The translations under genes and the position numbers were made by a program. The notes under the pieces are model-generated. The model searched no databases and was not told the origin of the DNA. It saw only the letters and a program-made list of their open reading frames with translations. A DNA stretch of 64,000 nucleotides, taken from contig URSC01000003.1 of the NCBI GenBank assembly GCA_900550465.1, forward strand, positions 124,001 to 188,000, given 5' to 3'. This DNA is from an uncultured Alistipes sp. GTDB lineage: Bacteria; Bacteroidota; Bacteroidia; Bacteroidales; UBA932. This document shows, piece after piece, positions 1 through 8,890 of the stretch; position 1 is the first letter of the stretch, and the number at the start of each line of letters is the position of its first letter.

Positions 1-572
1 TGCCGGAGGCCTCCGAAGTCCATATTCTCTCTTCGGAAAATGAGTGCAAGGAGGTCCTGGTCCTGATGCTTCGGGACAATGCCGTACCGGCCGGGGACAT
101 CCCCATAACAGCGGTAGAGCTCTCCTCCGGGGACAATGCGGCCGAATTCCATTTTACCCTCCGCGAGGAAAATGAGGCCGCCGCAGACCTCGCCGTTCCT
201 TCGGAAATCGCCGGCTACCTCTTCGAGCCCTCCCCCGCCCTCCTGAAAAGCGGAGCCTTCAAGCTCCCGGCCGTCCGCTTCGGCCTCCGGAAGATTTCCG
301 CCTCCACCCATTTCTACACAGCCCCGGCGCCTGTCGGGCATTTTCCCGGGAAGATCCGCCGCATCATCGAGGTCCTGCCCTTCCACAAGGCCGCCATCCG
401 CGATTTCCGGAAGAAATACCCCGCCTGCTCCGTCACCGCCCGCAATTTTCCGATGACCTCCGAGGAGCTACGCCGCCGCCTCGGCTCCGCCGAAAGCGAC
501 ACCCTCCGCGTCCTGGCCACCACCGCCTCCGACGGCTCCCGGCTCCTCATCGTCTCAACACCTTCTATTTAA
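1..572 (+). CDS. THUMP-like domain SAM-dependent methyltransferase, C-terminal part (5' end outside window)
   Basis: The reading frame is open from base 3 and ends with TAA at 572, so only the last ~190 residues are present; the first in-window ATG (66) is internal. The visible part matches, by recognition, the C-terminal THUMP-like domain of a Bacteroidetes class I SAM-dependent methyltransferase: a 'YLFEPSPALLKSGAF' stretch, a 'STHFYTA' motif, an 'FPGKIRR' turn and the 'VTARNFPMTSEELRRRL' segment near the end. The methyltransferase core lies upstream and is not seen, so the RNA target cannot be inferred. It converges on the RecD-like helicase gene with only 8 bases between stop codons. Family assignment is fairly confident, function only by family. 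Confidence 0.72.
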   Translation, partial: PEASEVHILSSENECKEVLVLMLRDNAVPAGDIPITAVELSSGDNAAEFHFTLREENEAAADLAVPSEIAGYLFEPSPALLKSGAFKLPAVRFGLRKISASTHFYTAPAPVGHFPGKIRRIIEVLPFHKAAIRDFRKKYPACSVTARNFPMTSEELRRRLGSAESDTLRVLATTASDGSRLLIVSTPSI

Positions 573-580
573 AACGGCTT

Positions 581-1987
581 TCAATCGAAAAATTTCTTGT
601 TGAAGTTGACTAAGTAGAGTTTTTTGGTGGCGCGGGTGAGGGCGGTGTAGAGCCACTTGAGGTCCTCGACAGTGAGGGTGTCCTGCCAGAAGGCGTTGTC
701 GATGAAGACGCACTTCCACTGGCCGCCCTGGGACTTGTGGCAGGTGATGGCGGTGGAGTACTTGATCTGCAGGGCGTTGTAATACGGGTCCTCGCGGACG
801 GCGGCATTGCGCTTGCGTTTGGTGGAGATGTCGCTGTAGTCGGTGAAGACGCCTTCGTAGAGGGCACTCTGCTGTTCGGCGGGCAGGGATGCGGACTCGG
901 ACGTGAGTGTGTCGAGAATCACCTTGGCCGTAATCTCCACGTCCCCGTAGTCCGGGAAGGCCAGGACAGCCTCGGCGAAATGCAGGCCGTAGCGCTCCTC
1001 GTAATTCGAAATCTTGATCAGCTCGGCGATGTCCCCGTTGGCAATAAAATCCAGCTCCTCAATCTTCTCCAGGAACTGATAGCAGTTCTTCACCACCATC
1101 AGCCGGTCCCCGCGGGAAAGGGCCTCCTCCCGGAAGAGGACAGTGCCGCGGATGCCCTGATTGTAGCGGTTGGCCCGCTTGTTGGAACGGCATAACACCA
1201 CCGTCTCGTCTATCCCGTAGCGGCCTATCGCATCGTCCAGCGCCTCGATGAGTTCTCCGCCGCCGATACGCTCCACGTCCGCAAAACCGCGGGTCTCCAG
1301 CCGGGGATACTCCTCACATGCCCCGGTCACTACCGCATGCCGCACCACCGTGGCATTGAACAGGATACCGGAGGTGTCGGCCTGACGCACGACCTTGTCC
1401 AGCAGGACATAGTCCACATGGCCGTACATCCCCACGTACGAGGGGTCGAGGGCCGGACTGCGGTCGAGGCCGATGGGCGGGAGCTGGGCATTGTCCCCTA
1501 CCAGGATCAGGGTATTGCCCTCCCCCTGCCGGATGTAGTCCAGCAGGTCCTCGAGGAGATTGCCGCTGCCGAAGAGCGAACCGGCCGAATCTATGGTAAT
1601 CAGAGAGGCCTCGTCCACGATGTAGCAGGTCCGGCGGTCCTTGTTCAGGTCCAGGACAAATTTTCCTCCGCCGGCGTCCATCGATTTCTGCCGGTAGATC
1701 TGCTTGTGAATCGTAGTGGCCTTCTCGCCGGTGTAGCCCGCCAGCACCTTTGCCGCACGGCCAGTAGGAGCCATCAGTCGGAACCGCAGGTTCAGAGCCT
1801 TCATCGCCCGTACGGCCGCGCCCATCGCCTCAGTCTTACCGGTACCGGCATAACCGTTGACTATCATAATCTCGCCCTCCCCGGTCAGAAAGGCCGGCAG
1901 CCGCGAGAAAAGCTCGTCCTGACAGGGCGTAGGCTCATACGGGAAGGCCTCCCGTATCTTTTGCTCCAGAAATTCCCTGACTGCCAT
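581..1987 (-). CDS. RecD-like superfamily 1 DNA helicase
   Basis: A 468-residue SF1 ATPase. Walker A GYAGTGKT lies at residues 45-52, Walker B DEAS at 125-128, a Q-motif-like 'PCQDELF' near 21, and the C-terminal UvrD-like half carries 'CHKSQGGQW' (motif V) and 'YTALTRA' (motif VI). This order is that of Dda/RecD2-type 5'-3' helicases, shorter than RecD2 (about 700 residues) and without its N-terminal extension. Such proteins act on DNA ends or stalled forks in the cytoplasm; the specific role is not known from the sequence. It is the last gene of a leftward group, 3 bases after the trkH stop codon, so co-transcription with trkH is likely. Confidence 0.85.
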   Translation of the reverse strand: MAVREFLEQKIREAFPYEPTPCQDELFSRLPAFLTGEGEIMIVNGYAGTGKTEAMGAAVRAMKALNLRFRLMAPTGRAAKVLAGYTGEKATTIHKQIYRQKSMDAGGGKFVLDLNKDRRTCYIVDEASLITIDSAGSLFGSGNLLEDLLDYIRQGEGNTLILVGDNAQLPPIGLDRSPALDPSYVGMYGHVDYVLLDKVVRQADTSGILFNATVVRHAVVTGACEEYPRLETRGFADVERIGGGELIEALDDAIGRYGIDETVVLCRSNKRANRYNQGIRGTVLFREEALSRGDRLMVVKNCYQFLEKIEELDFIANGDIAELIKISNYEERYGLHFAEAVLAFPDYGDVEITAKVILDTLTSESASLPAEQQSALYEGVFTDYSDISTKRKRNAAVREDPYYNALQIKYSTAITCHKSQGGQWKCVFIDNAFWQDTLTVEDLKWLYTALTRATKKLYLVNFNKKFFD

Positions 1988-1990
1988 CGC

Positions 1991-3436
1991 TTAGACTTTC
2001 TTGAAGATGAAGAACAGCATCAGCAGGGTGTAGATCTCCAGACGTCCGAGAAGCATCTCTATGCTCATCACGAGCTTGGCGAAAGGCGTAAAATGCGAGA
2101 AATTGCCCATCGAGCCGCTGGCTCCCAAGCCGGGACCGACGTTGGCCATCGACGTCAGGGACGCCGCAAAAGACTCCTCGAAATCAGGACCGGTCAACGA
2201 GATAAGCAGCGCACCGACGATGAATATCAGGGTAAATGCCACGATATACAGGATGGCGGAGCGGATGACCGAGGGGTCAATGGTATGGTCTCCCACCTTG
2301 ACCGGGATGACGGCGTTGGGATGAAGCTGCTTGAAGATATTGTTCTTGAGCACCTTGTAGAATATCCACATACGGTCCGCCTTCACTCCGCCGCAGGTCG
2401 AGCCGCTGCACCCTCCGTGGAACATGGCGAAGAGCAGCAGGAAAATCGAGAACAGGGGCCATACGGAGGTATCGGCCGTAGCTAAACCGGTGGAGCTGAT
2501 GATAGAGGCATACTGGAAGAACGACTGGCGCATGGCCTCCCCGTAAGTGGCGATCTGACCGCTGGCTTTCAGATCAAGGCCTATCAGCAGGGACATCACT
2601 ATGCAGAAGCCCGTAAAATACCTGAAGACAGGCGATTTAAGCAGCGCCGTCGAGCGCTTCACTATCAAGGCGTAGACCATGCCGAAATGCAGGGTCGAGA
2701 CGTACATCAGGACTATGCAGACTATCTCTATCGGCAGGGAGTCATAGTAAAGTATCGACACGTTGCGGGTGCTGAAACCGCCGGTGGAGACAATGCTCAT
2801 GGCGTGGTTGACGGCGTCGAAGAAGGACATTCCGGCCACCATCAGGGCAATGGTGCCCGCCACCGTGATGCCGACGTAGGTCGACGCGATGACCCGGACG
2901 GTCTCCTTCGAACGGTAGCGGTAGTTGTCCTTCGAGATGGAGGAAATCTCTATCTTCGATATCCTCATGCGGAAGGTACTCATGGAGGGCAGCACCAGGA
3001 GCATGAAGACCATTACTCCCATACCGCCGATGAAATGGGTGGAGGAGCGCCAGAAGAGCAGGCCCTTGGGCAGTGCCTCGACATTCTGGAGTATGGTGCC
3101 TCCGGTGGTGGTATAGCCCGACACGGACTCGTACCAGGCATTGGGCAGGGTGAACTCTCCGCCCCACATGACGTAGGGCAGCATTCCGAAGATACAACTG
3201 AGAATCCATGAAAAAATGGTAATCGCAAATCCCTCGCGGAGATTCACGTCATCCTGGCCTCTTACGAAGATAAGGGGAAAACATCCCACCATCGCAGTGA
3301 TCAGGGCGCTCAGCAGCAGGGGCGAGAAAGAAGAGTCGAAACCGTTGAGTGCCGACACGCCCAGGGAGATGAACATGAACAGGGCGTTGAAGAGCAACGC
3401 TATACCGATATACCGTGCTATCAGCTTGACATTCAT
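1991..3436 (-). CDS. trkH: TrkH family potassium uptake protein
   Basis: A 481-residue polytopic inner-membrane protein with the four pore-loop signatures of the Trk/Ktr superfamily in order: 'GYTTTGGTI', 'VSTGGFST', 'SSTGLATAD' and 'SMANVGPGLG', each with the selectivity-filter glycine. It moves K+ into the cell and normally needs a cytoplasmic TrkA/KtrA ring for gating; no trkA is present in this window. Its ATG overlaps the last 4 bases of the upstream sensor gene, so the two are translationally coupled, and the RecD-like helicase follows 3 bases downstream. The pairing with an output-less sensor is unusual. Confidence 0.92.
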   Translation of the reverse strand: MNVKLIARYIGIALLFNALFMFISLGVSALNGFDSSFSPLLLSALITAMVGCFPLIFVRGQDDVNLREGFAITIFSWILSCIFGMLPYVMWGGEFTLPNAWYESVSGYTTTGGTILQNVEALPKGLLFWRSSTHFIGGMGVMVFMLLVLPSMSTFRMRISKIEISSISKDNYRYRSKETVRVIASTYVGITVAGTIALMVAGMSFFDAVNHAMSIVSTGGFSTRNVSILYYDSLPIEIVCIVLMYVSTLHFGMVYALIVKRSTALLKSPVFRYFTGFCIVMSLLIGLDLKASGQIATYGEAMRQSFFQYASIISSTGLATADTSVWPLFSIFLLLFAMFHGGCSGSTCGGVKADRMWIFYKVLKNNIFKQLHPNAVIPVKVGDHTIDPSVIRSAILYIVAFTLIFIVGALLISLTGPDFEESFAASLTSMANVGPGLGASGSMGNFSHFTPFAKLVMSIEMLLGRLEIYTLLMLFFIFKKV

Positions 3437-4230
3437 ACTCCCCGCTTCTTGAAGGATTTGTTCTCGTCGATGATCTCCTTGATGTCCTCGTTCATGGCCT
3501 GAATCTGGTCGCCGCCGTAGTCAAAGGTGACGCTGTAGGTCTTGCCTGTGCGGCGGTAGTCGCTCAGTCCCCGCGACATGCGGAGCATGGGATGAACTAC
3601 GTAATGATTGAGAAAGTAGACGAAGAGTATAATCAGCACGATACTGGCGGCACTGGCTATGACGCCCGGCATGATGGAACGGTAATAACTGTCCTGCAGA
3701 CTGTTGTAACTGTCAGTAATCGCACTCTGCGAGGTGTCGGACAGACGCTGGAGATAGCCGCGCAGCTTGGTGTAGACTGTCTGGAGGCGGTTGAAGTACC
3801 AGTCGGTGCGTTCCTCCTGCGGCCTGAGCCAGACCGACTCAATCTCCCGGGCCACCTGCATGTAGGCCGAGTAGGCATAGCGGACCGAGTCGGCCATCTG
3901 CCTCTCGCTGTCCGAGGCCAGCACTTTATAAAGCCGCTCCATACCCGCCTCGAACTCCTCGGCCGGGATGGTCTCCGGCTGGGCCAGCAGACCGTCCCCT
4001 CCTATCTGGCGGAAGAGGTCGGAATGATAGCGCTCGGAGGTGTTGAGCAGGTTGCGCGTGAGGTCTACGCTGAGAATACTGTTCGAGATGAAATCGGAGA
4101 TATACCGGCTCATGCGGCCCAGCTCGAAGAAAGCCAGCGCTCCTGAAAGCAGCAGCATCAGAGCGATGACCAGCGAGGCGGTGAATATCTTGCTCCGTAC
4201 ACCTAACTTTATCTTGTTGAATACAGGCAT
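3433..4230 (-). CDS. HAMP-containing membrane sensor protein without output domain
   Basis: A 265-residue protein built like the front half of a histidine kinase. It has a short basic N-terminus, TM1 at about 15-35, an extracytoplasmic helical domain of about 150 residues (36-187), TM2 at about 188-208, and a HAMP-like segment ('HYVVHPMLRMSRGLSDYR') to about 260. It stops there: no DHp, kinase, GGDEF or methyl-accepting domain follows, and the stop codon overlaps the trkH start (4 bases). The design suggests a four-helix-bundle sensor that could act directly on the membrane partner TrkH; that is inference. It could also be a truncated histidine kinase whose tail was lost. Confidence 0.65.
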   Translation of the reverse strand: MPVFNKIKLGVRSKIFTASLVIALMLLLSGALAFFELGRMSRYISDFISNSILSVDLTRNLLNTSERYHSDLFRQIGGDGLLAQPETIPAEEFEAGMERLYKVLASDSERQMADSVRYAYSAYMQVAREIESVWLRPQEERTDWYFNRLQTVYTKLRGYLQRLSDTSQSAITDSYNSLQDSYYRSIMPGVIASAASIVLIILFVYFLNHYVVHPMLRMSRGLSDYRRTGKTYSVTFDYGGDQIQAMNEDIKEIIDENKSFKKRGV

Positions 4231-4256
4231 TGTCTTTTCACATAAGCATATCAGGA

Positions 4257-4264
4257 CAAAGATA
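4257..4264 (-). promoter_or_regulatory. -7 promoter element (TATCTTTG) for the sensor-trkH-helicase operon
   Basis: Reads TATCTTTG on the minus strand, a perfect match to the Bacteroidetes TAnnTTTG element, 26 bases before the sensor ATG (4230). It abuts the gapA terminator, consistent with a transcription unit boundary. The -33 TTTG element is not obvious. Confidence 0.6.
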
Positions 4265-4266
4265 GC

Positions 4267-4303
4267 AAAAAATTCCGGCTGACCCTCATGGAGCAGCCGG
4301 AAT
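4267..4303 (-). terminator. Rho-independent terminator of gapA
   Basis: Perfect 10-bp stem (4272-4281 with 4294-4303, arm ATTCCGGCTG), 12-base loop, followed on the minus strand by a run of six T. It lies 27 bases past the gapA stop codon in the right orientation. Confidence 0.85.
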
Positions 4304-4330
4304 CTGTCAAAGTTCTATGTAAGGTGTGAG

Positions 4331-5338
4331 TTAGTTGCGGGCGATGTAGCGTGCCATCTCGAGCACTTTGTTGGAGTAGCCCCACTCGTTGTCATACCAG
4401 GAAACCACCTTTACAAAGGTAGGATCGAGCTGAATACCGGCCTTTGCATCGAAGATGGAAGTACGGGAGTCACCGCGGAAGTCGGTGGATACCACTGACT
4501 CGTCGGTGTATCCGAGGATACCCTTGAGCTCGCCTTCCGAAGCGGCCTTCATGGCCTTGCAGATCTCCTCGTAAGTGGTGGCTTTCTCAAGCTCTACTGT
4601 CAGGTCGACTACGGAAACGTCGGAGGTGGGAACCCTCATGGACATACCGGTCAGCTTGCCATTGAGCTCAGGAAGCACCTTGCCTACAGCCTTGGCGGCA
4701 CCTGTAGAGGAAGGAATGATGTTCTCGAGGATACCGCGGCCGCCTCTCCAGTCTTTCTTCGAAGGACCGTCAACGGTCTTCTGGGTAGCTGTTGCAGCGT
4801 GAACTGTGGTCATCAGACCCCTCTTGATACCGAAGGCCTCGTTGAGCACCTTGGAGATAGGTGCAAGGCAGTTGGTGGTGCAGGAAGCGTTGGAGATGAT
4901 GTCCTGTCCCTTGTAGGATTTCTGGTTGACACCATAAACGAACATAGGAGTGTCGTCCTTTGAAGGAGCTGACATGATGACTTTCCTGGCACCTGCCTGG
5001 ATGTGCTTGCGGGCCTTCTCGTCTGTCAGGAAGAGACCTGTGGACTCCACTACGATCTCGGCGCCCACCTCGTTCCACTTCAGGTTGGCGGGATCCATTT
5101 CGGCGGTCAGACGGATCTTCTGACCGTTTACTATAAGGTTGCCGTTCTCTACGGACACCTCGTGGTCGAAGTGGCCGTGAACGGAGTCATATTTCAGCAT
5201 GTAAGCCAGATACTCAGGGTCGAGCAGGTCGTTGATGCCGACTACCTGGATGTCATCAGAAAATTTGTCGATTGCAGCGCGGAATACCATGCGGCCGATA
5301 CGGCCGAATCCATTGATACCAATTTTAACTTTTGTCAT
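4331..5338 (-). CDS. gapA: Glyceraldehyde-3-phosphate dehydrogenase, type I
   Basis: A 335-residue glycolytic enzyme that converts glyceraldehyde 3-phosphate, NAD+ and phosphate to 1,3-bisphosphoglycerate in the cytosol. The Rossmann 'INGFGRIGR' is at 8-16, an acidic residue follows the second strand ('GINDLLD', typical of NAD preference), and the catalytic motif 'ASCTTNCLAP' puts the nucleophile at Cys153. Length is the normal one. It is a single-gene unit, with a -7 element at 5364-5371, 25 bases before the ATG, and a strong terminator after the stop. It is back-to-back with surE. Confidence 0.97.
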   Translation of the reverse strand: MTKVKIGINGFGRIGRMVFRAAIDKFSDDIQVVGINDLLDPEYLAYMLKYDSVHGHFDHEVSVENGNLIVNGQKIRLTAEMDPANLKWNEVGAEIVVESTGLFLTDEKARKHIQAGARKVIMSAPSKDDTPMFVYGVNQKSYKGQDIISNASCTTNCLAPISKVLNEAFGIKRGLMTTVHAATATQKTVDGPSKKDWRGGRGILENIIPSSTGAAKAVGKVLPELNGKLTGMSMRVPTSDVSVVDLTVELEKATTYEEICKAMKAASEGELKGILGYTDESVVSTDFRGDSRTSIFDAKAGIQLDPTFVKVVSWYDNEWGYSNKVLEMARYIARN

Positions 5339-5363
5339 TGCTGTAAGATTTTAAAGTCGGCGG

Positions 5364-5371
5364 CAAAGATA
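5364..5371 (-). promoter_or_regulatory. -7 promoter element (TATCTTTG) of gapA
   Basis: Perfect TAnnTTTG match on the minus strand, with 25 bases between it and the gapA ATG. It faces away from the surE element at 5393-5400, with 21 bases between the two boxes, so the upstream halves of the two promoters must overlap. Confidence 0.6.
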
Positions 5372-5392
5372 CGAATTTTGATGGAATTAATC

Positions 5393-5400
5393 TATATTTG
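5393..5400 (+). promoter_or_regulatory. -7 promoter element (TATATTTG) of the surE-lpxB-dapF operon
   Basis: Perfect TAnnTTTG match, 21 bases before the surE ATG at 5422. No clear -33 element at the usual distance. Confidence 0.6.
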
Positions 5401-5421
5401 CGCACAAATTTGCATTAAAAT

Positions 5422-6204
5422 ATGACATCCGACACCAGAGAGATCCTCATAACCAACGACGACGGCATCGGAGCCGACGGTATCCACGTCCTGGCCTCCG
5501 TCATGCGCCGCTACGGCAACGTGACTGTCGTCGCCCCCCTCCACGCCCAGTCCGGCAAGTCCGCCGCTCTTTCCCTCGACACCAAACTCTACCTCAAGCA
5601 GATAAAGAACGAGCCCGGCTACAGGGAATACACCTTCAACGGCACCCCGGTGGACTGCATCAAGATAGGCATCAACGAATGCTGGCCCGAGGGACGTCTG
5701 CCTGACCTGGTGGTCTCCGGCATCAACCACGGCGCCAACTGCTCCGTGGCCTCCCTCTACTCCGGCACTCTGGGCGCCTGCATTGAGGGTACGGTCTACG
5801 GCATCCCCTCCATAGGATTCTCTATATGCACCCACGCCGAGCATCCCGACTTCAGTCCGATAACCGAATACGCGGATACGATCATGGAACGCTTCCTCGC
5901 CTGCCCTCCCGAAAAAGGCATCTACCTGAACATCAACTTCCCTCCCATCCCCGCCTCCGAGATCCGCGGCATCCGCATGGCCCGCCGGGGCAAGGGAATG
6001 TGGGTCAAGGAATTCGACACCTGCACTGACGAGGACGGCAGCACCTATTACCTCATGGCCGGCCACTTCGAGAACCACGAGAAGGACAGTTCCCTGGGCG
6101 ACCACATGAAGGTCAAGGACGGCTATATCTCCGTGGTGCCCCACCGCATCGACACCACCGACTACCAGGAGATGGAGCGCATGCGCAAAGTCTGGGAGCA
6201 ATGA
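5422..6204 (+). CDS. surE: 5'/3'-nucleotidase SurE
   Basis: A 260-residue SurE phosphatase that hydrolyses nucleoside monophosphates and acts in stationary-phase survival. The metal site is seen in 'ILITNDDGIGADG' (Asp13, Asp14) and the conserved Asn loop in 'VVSGINHGAN'; the 'SGTLGACIEG' segment is also typical. Length matches the family. First gene of an operon: its TGA overlaps the lpxB ATG by 4 bases (ATGA), so translation is coupled. A surE-lpxB pairing is common in Bacteroidales. Confidence 0.95.
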   Translation: MTSDTREILITNDDGIGADGIHVLASVMRRYGNVTVVAPLHAQSGKSAALSLDTKLYLKQIKNEPGYREYTFNGTPVDCIKIGINECWPEGRLPDLVVSGINHGANCSVASLYSGTLGACIEGTVYGIPSIGFSICTHAEHPDFSPITEYADTIMERFLACPPEKGIYLNINFPPIPASEIRGIRMARRGKGMWVKEFDTCTDEDGSTYYLMAGHFENHEKDSSLGDHMKVKDGYISVVPHRIDTTDYQEMERMRKVWEQ

Positions 6205-7349
6205 AATACTACATCATAGCCGGAGAAGCCTCGGGCGACCTGCACGGATCCAACCTCATGCGCGGCCTGCTCGCCCACGACCCATCCTGCGAGATCCGCT
6301 TCTGGGGCGGGGACAGAATGGCAGCCGTAGGAGGCACTCTGGTCCGCGACTACAGGGACAATGCCGTAATGGGCCTGGTCGAGGTCATCGGCCGCCTCGG
6401 CAGCATCCTCCGCAACCTCCGCTTCTGCAAGAAGGACATCCTCGGGTGGAAGCCCGACGCCGTCATCCTGATCGACTACCCGGGATTCAACCTAAAGATA
6501 GCCCGTTTCGCCCATGAGCACGGTTTCAAGGTATTCTACTACATCCCTCCGAAAGTCTGGGCCCGGGGCGAGGGCCGCATCCGCCTTCTCAAGAAATACG
6601 TGGACCGCACCTTCATCATCTTTCCCTTCGAAGTGCCCTACTTCGAGGCCAAGGGCGTGAACGCCGTCTACAACGGCAACCCGCTGGTGGACAACATCGC
6701 CGCCACTCCCTCCGTCCACATGACCCGGGAAGAATTCCTCCGCTCCCACTCCATGACCGACGACGGCCGGGAACTCATCGCCCTGCTCGCCGGCAGCCGC
6801 AAGATGGAGGTGGACTACCTCCTGCCCCGCCTGGTCAGGACCGCCGCCATCCTGAAGGAGAGGACCGGCAGCCGCTTCCGCTTCCTGCTGGCCGCAGCCC
6901 CCTCCATCGACCGCTCCTACTACGACAGATACCTCCACGGCAATCCCGACATAGAGGTCATCTACGGCGACACCTACGGAGTCCTCAGCCACTCCGCCGC
7001 AGCCGCCATCTCCTCCGGCACCGCCAGCCTCGAGGCCGCCGTCATCGGCACCCCTCAGGTGGTCTGCTACGGCATGAACCCCATCACCTACGCCATAGCC
7101 CGCATGGTCGTCAGGCTCGACACCATATCCCTGGCCAACATGATACTCGGCCGGCACATCTTCCGCGAGCTGCTCCAGGGCGACTGCACTCCGGAACACA
7201 TCGCGGGCGAGCTGCTGCGCATGACCGATGACACCGCCTACCGCAGCCGGATGCTCTCCGACTACGATGACATGAGGGCCTTGCTCGGAGAGAAGGACTC
7301 CGCCCGGCGCACGGCAGCCGACATAGAACGTCTCATCAAGGAAAAATAA
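6201..7349 (+). CDS. lpxB: Lipid-A-disaccharide synthase
   Basis: A 382-residue GT19 glycosyltransferase that joins lipid X and UDP-2,3-diacylglucosamine to the lipid A disaccharide at the inner membrane. It begins with 'YYIIAGEASGDLHGS', then has 'LIDYPGFNLKIA' near residue 90, 'YYIPPKVWAR' and the GT-B nucleotide loop 'ALLAGSRKMEVDYLLP' with the family's GSR. Length is standard. It lies in the middle of surE-lpxB-dapF, with a 4-base overlap upstream and a 9-base gap downstream. Confidence 0.96.
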   Translation: MKYYIIAGEASGDLHGSNLMRGLLAHDPSCEIRFWGGDRMAAVGGTLVRDYRDNAVMGLVEVIGRLGSILRNLRFCKKDILGWKPDAVILIDYPGFNLKIARFAHEHGFKVFYYIPPKVWARGEGRIRLLKKYVDRTFIIFPFEVPYFEAKGVNAVYNGNPLVDNIAATPSVHMTREEFLRSHSMTDDGRELIALLAGSRKMEVDYLLPRLVRTAAILKERTGSRFRFLLAAAPSIDRSYYDRYLHGNPDIEVIYGDTYGVLSHSAAAAISSGTASLEAAVIGTPQVVCYGMNPITYAIARMVVRLDTISLANMILGRHIFRELLQGDCTPEHIAGELLRMTDDTAYRSRMLSDYDDMRALLGEKDSARRTAADIERLIKEK

Positions 7350-7358
7350 CTGAGTACA

Positions 7359-8177
7359 ATGGAACTGTTCAAATACCAGGCAGCCGGCAACGACTTCATC
7401 CTCCTCCGCTCCCTCGACCGCAGGGCCGGGCTTACGGAGCAGGAGATCATCCGCCTCTGCGACCGCCGCTACGGCATCGGAGCCGACGGCCTCATCATCC
7501 TCGAAAGCGGCCCCGTCCACGACTTCTCCATGCGGTTCTACAACAACGACGGCTCCTCCGGCATGATGTGCGGCAACGGCGGCCGCTGCATCGTAGACCT
7601 GGCCCGCCGCTCCGGCATCCCCGCCTCCGGGAAAGACGGCAGCTGGATATTCGAAGCCCCTGACGGTCTGCACCGCGGCAAGGTTCTCTCCTCTGAGGGA
7701 CAATGCAGCCGGATACTGCTGGGAATGAACGACATCACCGCAGTGGAGGAAATCCGTCTCCCGCAGCAGGAAGGCCAAGAGCCGGTGGCATGGAAGATGA
7801 ACACCGGTACGGACCATCTGGTGATTTTCAAGGACAATATCGAAGGTCTCGACGTCTACGGCGAGGGCCGCAGGTGGAGATACGCCCCGCAGTTCGCCCC
7901 CAAGGGGACAAATGTCAATTTCGTGCAGGCCTCCGGGCAGGGAGAGCCGCTGCGCGTCCGCACCTACGAGCGGGGCGTGGAGTACGAGACCCTCTCCTGC
8001 GGCACGGGCGTCATCGCCGCCGCAGCCGCCGCATGGCTCCGCGGCGACCACAGCGGAAAATACACGCTCCGGTCAACCTCGGACACCTTCACGGTGTCGT
8101 TCAGCTGCCGGAGCGGAATATTCTCAAACGTCGAATTAACCGGTCCAACGGAACTGGTCTTTCAGGCAACCTTATAA
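7359..8177 (+). CDS. dapF: Diaminopimelate epimerase
   Basis: A 272-residue cofactor-free racemase that interconverts LL- and meso-diaminopimelate for lysine and peptidoglycan synthesis. Both catalytic cysteines are present: Cys71 in 'MMCGNGGRC' and Cys214 in 'LSCGTGV'. The N-terminal 'KYQAAGNDFI' is the family start. Last gene of the surE operon; its 3' end overlaps the convergent yggS gene by 6 bases (8172-8177). Confidence 0.96.
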   Translation: MELFKYQAAGNDFILLRSLDRRAGLTEQEIIRLCDRRYGIGADGLIILESGPVHDFSMRFYNNDGSSGMMCGNGGRCIVDLARRSGIPASGKDGSWIFEAPDGLHRGKVLSSEGQCSRILLGMNDITAVEEIRLPQQEGQEPVAWKMNTGTDHLVIFKDNIEGLDVYGEGRRWRYAPQFAPKGTNVNFVQASGQGEPLRVRTYERGVEYETLSCGTGVIAAAAAAWLRGDHSGKYTLRSTSDTFTVSFSCRSGIFSNVELTGPTELVFQATL

Positions 8178-8873
8178 CCGGACCCCTCGGGGGCCAAAGA
8201 TTTTTGTGCCGACGCGAACCATATTGCTGCCCATCTCCACCGCGATGTGATAGTCGTGAGTCATCCCGAACGACTTCAGATCGAACTGTCCGAGGAAAGG
8301 ATATCCCAGAGCCCTGATGCGGTCGAACACTGAATTCAGATGAGCGAACTCCCTGCGGATGAGCGCCTCGTCCTCCGTGAGGGAGGCCATGCCCATGACC
8401 CCGCGGATGCGGACCCGGGAGGGATATCCCTCATTGTCCCCGGACTGGCGGGCCTTCTCTATCCCTGCAAGGAAGTCCATGACCTCCTCATCGGAGAAGC
8501 CCTGCTTGCTCTCCTCCGAGGCGATGTGCATCTCGAGGAGGACATCGATGCTGAAGCCGTTCTGCCGGCACCAGCGCTCTATCTCGAAAAAGAGCTTGGG
8601 GGTGTCCACCGAATGAATCAGCTTGACGTAAGGCACGGTCATCTTGATCTTGTTGCTCTGCAGATGGCCGATGAAATGCCACTCTATGTCCTTGGGCAGG
8701 GAGAGGGCCTTTTCCTTGAGTTCCTGGGGACGGCTCTCGCCGAAGACCCTCTGGCCCGCTTCGTAGGCCTCGAGGATCTCATCCCCCGACTTGAATTTGG
8801 ACACTGCCACGAGCTCGACCCCGGAGGGCAGTTCCTGCCGCAGCGACAGGATATTCTCAGTAATGTGTCCCAT
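8172..8873 (-). CDS. YggS family pyridoxal phosphate homeostasis protein
   Basis: A 233-residue member of the COG0325 fold-III PLP proteins, which bind PLP but have no racemase domain and control vitamin B6 and amino/keto acid balance. The PLP lysine is Lys26 in 'LVAVSKFKSGDEI'; 'FGESRPQEL', 'EWHFIGHLQSNK' and 'IRGVMGMAS' are family motifs, and the phosphate-binding end 'VRVGTKIFGPR' is near the C-terminus. It follows yidC with a 17-base gap on the same strand and is probably the last gene of DUF349-yidC-yggS. Confidence 0.93.
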   Translation of the reverse strand: MGHITENILSLRQELPSGVELVAVSKFKSGDEILEAYEAGQRVFGESRPQELKEKALSLPKDIEWHFIGHLQSNKIKMTVPYVKLIHSVDTPKLFFEIERWCRQNGFSIDVLLEMHIASEESKQGFSDEEVMDFLAGIEKARQSGDNEGYPSRVRIRGVMGMASLTEDEALIRREFAHLNSVFDRIRALGYPFLGQFDLKSFGMTHDYHIAVEMGSNMVRVGTKIFGPRGVRL

Positions 8874-8890
8874 AGTGTGATATATTTTAA

